Assembly (NCBI GenBank): GCA_017381865.1
Contig: JAFOBJ010000008.1
Span: 1 to 36,987, forward strand
From: Bacteroidales bacterium
GTDB taxonomy: Bacteria; Bacteroidota; Bacteroidia; Bacteroidales; F082
Reading direction: 5' to 3'
DNA length: 36,987 nucleotides
Shown here: positions 31,930 to 36,987 of the stretch, one piece after another
Position numbering within the stretch: the first letter of the stretch is position 1
Layout: each line of letters opens with the position of its first letter
Notes under the pieces: generated by a model
What the model was told of the DNA's origin: nothing
The model's input: the letters and a program-made list of their open reading frames with translations, nothing else
The model's database searches: none
Translations under genes and position numbers: made by a program

Positions 31930-32004
31930 GTCAACAGTCAACAGTCAATGGTCAACAGTTAATAGTAAAAAAATATGCGTTGTGCATTATGAATTATGAA
32001 TTAA
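31930..32004. repeat. GTCAACA and ATTATGA heptamer arrays
   Basis: GTCAACA, GTCAACA, GTCAATG, GTCAACA, GTTAATA units (31930-31964), then ATTATGA units (31986-32003). The GTCAACA/GTCAATG unit is the same as the one inside the coding sequence at 36019-36053. Confidence 0.85.
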
Positions 32005-32010
32005 AAATAT

Positions 32011-32018
32011 TATCTTTG
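32011..32018 (+). promoter_or_regulatory. -7 box of the second adhesin gene
   Basis: TATCTTTG directly after the ATTATGA array, 42 bp before the ATG. Confidence 0.5.
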
Positions 32019-32060
32019 TAAACCGATTATATTATAGAGAATAATTAAAAAATAAATTAT

Positions 32061-33560
32061 ATGAAGAAAAGTTTACTTACAGCAATTATTTGTGTTCTCG
32101 CAATGTTTGGAACACTTAAAGCACAAGACACAGAAGTCGTTATTGACGGAACAGTTGGTTCTTATAGTGAATCAATGAGTAGGTTTGCGCCTATTTTTTC
32201 GACTGTTCAATATTCTATTTCACAACAATACTATACAGCAGATGAAATTGGAATGGAAGAAGGCTCTATAAAAAGCTTGTCTTTCAAAACAGATATGATG
32301 TGGTATGAAGAAAATCCTCGTTGGATTGAAGTGTATATGGTAAATACAGACAATTCTACATTCAACGGTTTGAGCATGGAACAAGTTAAAAGCGAAGACC
32401 TTGTTTTCTCTGGCAATGTTAAATTTGCTCCAAGTTCATGGGTTGCAATAGAATTTGACAAGGCTTTCAACTATGCTGGTGGCAATGTTTTGGTTTGTGT
32501 CAACGATTTGTCAGGACAAGCTTTGTGCCCTTATGACAGTTGGTTTACAAGCTTCGTAGTTCCAGAAGAAGACGGAACAAGATGTATATGGAGCAGTGAT
32601 GAATTCATGCCATTCGATCCAACGACTGGAGTTGTCGAAGCTAAAGAAAAAGTTGCAGCTGTTTCTTTTGTAAAATTCGCTTTTGGAGAAGTCGGTGATG
32701 AACCAGAACAACCAGGCGATGAACCAGAAGATGATGCAACAGCAGTTGTTGTTGACGGAACAGTCGGTTCTTATAGCGAATCAATGAACAGATTTGCACC
32801 AATCTTCGTAGTTTCTCAATATTCTATTTCACAACAATATTATACAGCAGAAGAAATAGGAATGGAAGGTGGATTTGTTAAAAGCTTGTCTTTCAAGACA
32901 GATATGTGGTATGAAGAAAATCCTCGTTGGATTGAAGTGTATATGGTAAATACAGAAAACTCAACATTCAATGGCTTGAATATGGAACAAGTTAAAAGCG
33001 AAGACCTTGTTTTCTCTGGTAATGTTAAATTTACAGCAAACTCATGGGTTACAATAGATTTTGATAAATATTTCAAATATGCAGGCGGAAATGTTTTGGT
33101 TTGCGTAAATGACTTGTCAGGCCAAATGTGTTATTACGACAGCTATTTCACAAGCTTTGTCGTTCCAGCAGAAGACGGAACAAGATGTGTGTGGAGCAGC
33201 GACGAATTCATGCCATTCGATCCAACAGCAAAAGCTATTGAAGCTAAAGATAAAGTAGCAGCAGTTCCTTTCGCAAAATTCGCTTTCACAGATGAAGATG
33301 CAATCGAAGAAATGACAACTTCTTTATTCAACGTTTATCCAAATCCAGCTAGCGATAGACTTTATATTGAGACTCAGACACTGACTCAGACACTGACAGT
33401 AGAGATTTACGATATTTATGGAAGAATTCAAAATCTCAGCAACTCAGCAACTCAGCAACTCAGCAACTCAATAGATGTGGCAAACTTGAAGAGTGGAGTT
33501 TATTTCGTGAAAGTCGTTACAGAAAACGGTGAAATGGTTAAGAGATTTATTAAGCAATGA
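32061..33560 (+). CDS. T9SS surface protein with duplicated N-terminal domain (499 aa)
   Basis: A signal peptide (1-21, ending GTLKAQ) is followed by two highly similar copies of the array's N-terminal domain (about 25-212 and 229-415), joined by an acidic linker (EPEQPGDEPEDD). Both contain YSISQQYYTA, WIEVYMVNT, EDLVFSGNVKF, GGNVLVCVNDLSGQ and CxWSSDEFMPFDPT. The T9SS sorting domain spans about 420-499 (NVYPNPASDRLYIE to FIKQ). The DNA of the two copies is also close, so the duplication is recent. It has no FN3 or adhesin domain, so it may be the simplest member of the array. Repeat tracts lie in the sorting-domain region (33370-33398 and 33436-33467). Confidence 0.87.
   Translation: MKKSLLTAIICVLAMFGTLKAQDTEVVIDGTVGSYSESMSRFAPIFSTVQYSISQQYYTADEIGMEEGSIKSLSFKTDMMWYEENPRWIEVYMVNTDNSTFNGLSMEQVKSEDLVFSGNVKFAPSSWVAIEFDKAFNYAGGNVLVCVNDLSGQALCPYDSWFTSFVVPEEDGTRCIWSSDEFMPFDPTTGVVEAKEKVAAVSFVKFAFGEVGDEPEQPGDEPEDDATAVVVDGTVGSYSESMNRFAPIFVVSQYSISQQYYTAEEIGMEGGFVKSLSFKTDMWYEENPRWIEVYMVNTENSTFNGLNMEQVKSEDLVFSGNVKFTANSWVTIDFDKYFKYAGGNVLVCVNDLSGQMCYYDSYFTSFVVPAEDGTRCVWSSDEFMPFDPTAKAIEAKDKVAAVPFAKFAFTDEDAIEEMTTSLFNVYPNPASDRLYIETQTLTQTLTVEIYDIYGRIQNLSNSATQQLSNSIDVANLKSGVYFVKVVTENGEMVKRFIKQ
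33436..33467 (+). repeat. TCAGCAAC x4 inside the sorting-domain coding sequence
   Basis: Four perfect 8-bp copies encode the loop after IYGR (NLSNSATQQLSNS). This is the same loop as in the other two adhesins, but the unit is unrelated. Confidence 0.85.
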
Positions 33561-33605
33561 GCCATGAGCGCACAAAACTCACTGCTCAAAGCTCGATGCT
33601 CACAG
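33559..33605. repeat. GCTCNNN heptamer array between adhesin genes 2 and 3
   Basis: Units GAGCCAT, GAGCGCA, GCTCAAA, GCTCGAT and GCTCACA. No terminator or TAnnTTTG box is visible in this 80-bp gap, so genes 2 and 3 may be co-transcribed. Confidence 0.75.
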
Positions 33606-33640
33606 CAAAAAAAGAAATTATAAACTAAATACTAACAAAT

Positions 33641-36139
33641 ATGAAAAAATTATTACTATCATTAGTGTGCGTGTTAGGCTTATTAGGTGGCCTCAGAGCA
33701 CAAGAAGCAGAAACAATTTCAATTGGTAGCGGTGATGCTTCAACAAAATATTCACCAACATATACAGATGCTACATATAGTGTTGCACAACAGATTTTTG
33801 TTGCAGAAGAAATGCAAGAAAAATCAGGCAAAATAACAAACTTTGCTTTTATGTTGAAACCAAGAGAAGGTCAACCTACTTATGGTGTTGGTATTACTCG
33901 TAAATTTAAAATTTATATGGTAAATACTGATAAAACATCATTTGAAAGCACATCAGACTGGGTTGCTGTTACAGAACAAGATTTGGTTTTTGACGGCAGT
34001 GTTACATTTGCTACTCCAGACCAATGGACTGTTGTAAATTTCACAACACCTTTCACATACAAAAAAGGTAAAAATATCTTGTTATGCGTAAATGACGTTA
34101 CAGGAAAATATGAAGCAAAAGTTCCATCATATAAATCTGAAGGAAGATCAGAAAGCAGAATGCTTTATAAAAATGCATATTCAGAAATTCTTGCAACAAA
34201 TTTATCATCAGTAACAGGAACTGTCAAAGCTGAGGTGAACCAAGTTCAATTCACACTCGTTGATGACGGCTCTGGAGAAGAATTAAATCCAGCTCCAAAT
34301 GCTCCTGCAAATTTGAAAGCAGAAGCATTAAGCGATACAGAAATCCAATTGACATGGGACGCTGTTGAAGGCGCAACATATAATGTCTACCAAAAAGATG
34401 TAGAAGAAGCTATCACTAAAGGCTTGGCAACAACAACATACACTGTTGCTGACTTAACTCCAGGTACAAACTACTGTTTCACAGTTACAGCAGCAAAAGA
34501 TTTGGAATCAGAAAAATCTGAAGAAGCTTGTGCTGAAACAAAGTCAAGAGCAACAACATTCGCAGTCGATTTCAACGATGGCATTGCTGAAATGCGCGTA
34601 TTCCAAGGCTCAGCAGCAAGTCACTCATGTCCTAACTGGGCTTCACCTAAAGATTTCCCATTTGCAGATATGGTTGAAGGCGTTAAGACTTATTATAAAG
34701 GTGTTGACGGTACAATGGCTGTATATTCAATGACATACGATACATTTAAAGATGAAATATACACTCCAGACAACTATATCGTAACAGAAAAACCATATTT
34801 CATTACAGAAACTTCAATTATCGAATGGGATATCAGACAAGCTGAAGATGCTAAGACAGACCAATATTCAGTCGTTGTTTCAGAAGACGGAACTAACTTT
34901 ACAGATGTATGGTTTGAAAGATATAGCGATAAAACTGGCGAAACAAAAGCTTATTCTTTGAAAGATTACGCTGGTAAAGAATTATATATCGGTTTCCACC
35001 ACTACAAACAAACAGACGGCGGCGCATTGTGCCTCGATAACGTAAAACTCGTTACAGATTCACAAATCACTCCAGAAACACCAGTCGACCCAACAGCTCC
35101 AACAATTCCAGATAATGTTAAGGCTGTAGCTTTCAGCTCTTCATCAATCAAATTGACATGGAATGCTTCTGAAAATACAACAAGCTATAATGTTTACAGC
35201 GGCGATAATCTCGTTGTAACATCAGTAACAGAAACATCTTATATGGTTGAAGATTTGGAAGCTAATACAAGCTACTGCTTCACAGTGGTAGCTGTTAATG
35301 GCGATAAATTATCAGCTAAGTCAGCTGAAGTATGTGCTAAAACATTCGAAGCAACACCAGATGAAGCTCCAGCAACACCAACAAATCTCAAAGCTGAAGC
35401 ATTGACAGAATCAACAATCCAATTGACATGGGATGCTGTTGAAGGTGCAAAAGTTTATAATGTTTACCAAGGTATTGTAAAACTTCTCTCAGTTTCAGAA
35501 ACAACACACATCGCAACAAGTTTACAAGCAGGAAGAGAATACTGTTTCACAGTGACAGCTGTTAATGATGGCGGAGAATCAGCAGAATCAGAAAAAGCTT
35601 GCGCTACAACATTAGTTGAAGAAGGCGTTGAAAAACCAGCAACACCACAAAACTTCACAATAAAAGCTTTGGTTAAAAACGAACTTCAATTATCATGGGA
35701 TGCCGTTGATGGTGCAACAGAATATAACATCTATGAAGGCGAAGATTTACTCGGAACAGTTACTGTAACAGTTGTCGATATGACTGAATTAGAAACAGGT
35801 AAAGAATATTGCTTCACAGTTACAGCTATCAATGACGGCGGCGAATCAGACAAGACAGACGAAGTTTGTGAAACAACATTGACTGGAGAAAATATTGCAG
35901 AATTGACATCATCATTCAATGTTTATCCAAATCCAGTTAACGACAAACTCTATATTGAGACACTGACTCAGACACAGACACTGACAGTAGAGATTTATGA
36001 TGTTTATGGAAGACAACAGTCAATGGTCAACGGTCAACAGTCAATGGTCATTGATGTGACAAGCTTAAACAGCGGAGTTTACTTCGTGAAAGTCGTTACA
36101 GAAAACGGTGAAGCTGTAAGACGCTTTGTTAAGAAATAA
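33641..36139 (+). CDS. T9SS surface adhesin-like protein (832 aa)
   Basis: Domains in order: signal peptide (1-20, ending GGLRAQ), one N-terminal domain (about 22-205, YSVAQQIFVAEEM), FN3 (about 220-303), a cleaved-adhesin/choice-of-anchor-J-like domain (about 306-472, FAVDFNDG, then GGALCLDNVKL), and three FN3 domains (about 488, 579, 667 onward). Each FN3 has the LTWDA...YNVY...YCFTVTAVN pattern. The T9SS sorting domain is about 756-832 (NVYPNPVNDKLYIE to FVKK). FN3 units are more alike within the protein than to those of the 1175-aa protein in places, suggesting local duplication. Probably surface-anchored. Short tandem tracts lie in the sorting domain at 35957-35987 and 36019-36053. Confidence 0.87.
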   Translation: MKKLLLSLVCVLGLLGGLRAQEAETISIGSGDASTKYSPTYTDATYSVAQQIFVAEEMQEKSGKITNFAFMLKPREGQPTYGVGITRKFKIYMVNTDKTSFESTSDWVAVTEQDLVFDGSVTFATPDQWTVVNFTTPFTYKKGKNILLCVNDVTGKYEAKVPSYKSEGRSESRMLYKNAYSEILATNLSSVTGTVKAEVNQVQFTLVDDGSGEELNPAPNAPANLKAEALSDTEIQLTWDAVEGATYNVYQKDVEEAITKGLATTTYTVADLTPGTNYCFTVTAAKDLESEKSEEACAETKSRATTFAVDFNDGIAEMRVFQGSAASHSCPNWASPKDFPFADMVEGVKTYYKGVDGTMAVYSMTYDTFKDEIYTPDNYIVTEKPYFITETSIIEWDIRQAEDAKTDQYSVVVSEDGTNFTDVWFERYSDKTGETKAYSLKDYAGKELYIGFHHYKQTDGGALCLDNVKLVTDSQITPETPVDPTAPTIPDNVKAVAFSSSSIKLTWNASENTTSYNVYSGDNLVVTSVTETSYMVEDLEANTSYCFTVVAVNGDKLSAKSAEVCAKTFEATPDEAPATPTNLKAEALTESTIQLTWDAVEGAKVYNVYQGIVKLLSVSETTHIATSLQAGREYCFTVTAVNDGGESAESEKACATTLVEEGVEKPATPQNFTIKALVKNELQLSWDAVDGATEYNIYEGEDLLGTVTVTVVDMTELETGKEYCFTVTAINDGGESDKTDEVCETTLTGENIAELTSSFNVYPNPVNDKLYIETLTQTQTLTVEIYDVYGRQQSMVNGQQSMVIDVTSLNSGVYFVKVVTENGEAVRRFVKK
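36019..36053 (+). repeat. GTCAATG/GTCAACG heptamers inside the sorting-domain coding sequence
   Basis: Five imperfect 7-bp units encode the loop after VYGR (QQSMVNGQQSMV). The identical heptamer family forms purely intergenic arrays at 31930-31964 and 36263-36290. Confidence 0.85.
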
Positions 36140-36141
36140 TA

Positions 36142-36206
36142 GGCTATGAGCCGTGAGCCATGAGCTGTGAGCAATTGCTCTAAGCCCAAGGCTCGCTGCT
36201 CACAGC
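36142..36206. repeat. GAGCNNN / GCTCNNN heptamer array
   Basis: Near-identical to 31825-31877, in the same position between the adhesin stop and the terminator. Confidence 0.8.
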
Positions 36207-36214
36207 AAAAGAGT

Positions 36215-36262
36215 AGAGACGTATCAAAATTTGAAGAATTTTGCTGCGTCTCTCTTTTTTTT
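36215..36262 (+). terminator. Terminator of the third adhesin gene
   Basis: Identical to the hairpin at 31882-31929, with GCAAAAGAGT before it and a T run after it. Confidence 0.85.
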
Positions 36263-36400
36263 ACCATTGACCGTTGACCATTGACCGTTGGGACGCTACA
36301 GGCAGAAATCCGGAAATCCAGAAATCCGTTGAGACGCCACAGAGGTGACGTCTCTACAATTTCTCAATTATGAATTATGCATTATGAATTATGAATTAAA
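36263..36400. repeat. Composite spacer: heptamers, octamers and a GAGACG palindrome
   Basis: CCATTGA / CCGTTGA heptamers (36263-36290), AAATCCGG / AAATCCAG octamers (36305-36329), palindrome GAGACGCCAC...GTGACGTCTC (36331-36354), and ATTATGA heptamers (36367-36398). No gene. Confidence 0.8.
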
Positions 36401-36439
36401 AAAATCCTCAGTTCCTAACGCTCAATTATGATTTTTTTA

Positions 36440-36447
36440 TATCTTTG
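36440..36447 (+). promoter_or_regulatory. -7 box of the fourth adhesin gene
   Basis: TATCTTTG, 51 bp before the ATG at 36499. Confidence 0.5.
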
Positions 36448-36498
36448 TCCCCTTAAACTTTTTTTAATTGAAAATCATTATTCTAAAATTTTAAACAA

Positions 36499-36987
36499 AT
36501 GAAAAAGAATTTACTTTTCGCAATTTTATGTGTGCTGGGTTTGTTCGGAACTCTCAACGCACAAGATGTAGTTACCATCGATGGTACAGTCGGTGAACAT
36601 GAAGTAACTACAAGCAAAAACGTTCCTGCTTTTTGTGCCAACAAATGGGCCATCACTCAGCAATTCTATACAGCTGAAGAAATCGGCAAATCATCAGGTA
36701 CTATTGAAAGCATAGCATTCAAAACAGCTGATGTAGCAGCTGAAACTGAAAAATACCCATTTACCCGTAATCTTGAGATTTACATGGTAAACTCAGAAGA
36801 TTATGCTATAGTAGGTAATTCTTTCAGAGCAATGTCAGCATCAGATTTAGTTTTCTCAGGTAATGTAGAATTCACTACTTATAATGCTTGGAATTCAATT
36901 GACATTACAGATTTTGAATACACAGGTAAAAATATTTTAATCTGTATTAATGACGTAACAGGTTCAAATGTTTCTGGCGGTGTTTCA
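36499..36987 (+). CDS. Fourth T9SS-array surface protein, cut by window edge
   Basis: The open frame runs to the window end (163 codons, no stop). It begins with signal peptide MKKNLLFAILCVLGLFGTLN followed by AQ, then the shared N-terminal domain: VTIDGTVGEH, WAITQQFYTAEEIG, IESIAFKTA, LEIYMVNSEDY, SDLVFSGNVEF and YTGKNILICINDVTG. It is most like the domains of the 499-aa protein. The missing part probably includes a T9SS sorting domain, by analogy with its three neighbours. Confidence 0.85.
   Translation, partial: MKKNLLFAILCVLGLFGTLNAQDVVTIDGTVGEHEVTTSKNVPAFCANKWAITQQFYTAEEIGKSSGTIESIAFKTADVAAETEKYPFTRNLEIYMVNSEDYAIVGNSFRAMSASDLVFSGNVEFTTYNAWNSIDITDFEYTGKNILICINDVTGSNVSGGVS

Overview
The window looks like chromosomal DNA from a low-GC member of the Bacteroidales (phylum Bacteroidota). 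The evidence is the repeated TAnnTTTG promoter box, several proteins ending in type IX secretion (T9SS) C-terminal domains, the ftsX-DUF3098-uppP-truB gene order, a TPR-HTH membrane regulator, and menaquinone genes. No rRNA, transposase, phage or CRISPR gene is visible.

Layout. Positions 1-3372 (minus) hold a tandem family of secreted T9SS proteins with near-identical N-termini, each unit followed by a 222-bp palindromic repeat. Positions 3912-6628 (minus) are the operon ftsX, DUF3098, uppP, truB (division, undecaprenyl phosphate recycling, tRNA modification). Divergent from it, 6753-9431 (plus) encodes a lipid-transport ABC pair (mlaE, mlaF), a CvpA-like membrane protein and elbB. Positions 9536-10822 (minus) encode an M64 metallopeptidase, preceded by a probable small RNA or attenuator, then a TPR/LuxR-type regulator (11305-13074). 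On the plus strand follow glnS, tRNA-Thr(CGT), a RIC/hemerythrin-like protein and its partner regulator with a pseudo-receiver domain. menA, menG and rlmN follow on the minus strand, then a hipBA toxin-antitoxin pair.

Positions 21116-24060 are an accessory island: a GC-rich palindromic repeat, a 64-aa protein, a lipoprotein with fimbrillin-like and Fibrobacter-type domains, and a 115-aa secreted protein with four FGxF repeats and an unusual C-terminal tail. Two related structured leader elements sit directly upstream of the 115-aa and the 64-aa genes. From 24354 onward lie tRNA-Leu(CAA), prs, rplY, pth, a porin O/P-like gene, and an array of four paralogous T9SS surface proteins built from a shared N-terminal domain, cleaved-adhesin-like domains, FN3 domains and sorting domains. 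The last one runs off the window.

The most unusual genome-wide trait here is the abundance of short tandem arrays with a 7- or 8-bp period but many unrelated unit sequences. They fill intergenic spaces, supply stop codons, overlap at least one promoter, and recur inside the sorting-domain coding sequence of three adhesins, where a change of one unit would shift the frame just before the end of the secretion signal. The best candidate for an undescribed system is the pair of leader elements at 21814-21944 and 23692-23934 with their small secreted protein cargo.
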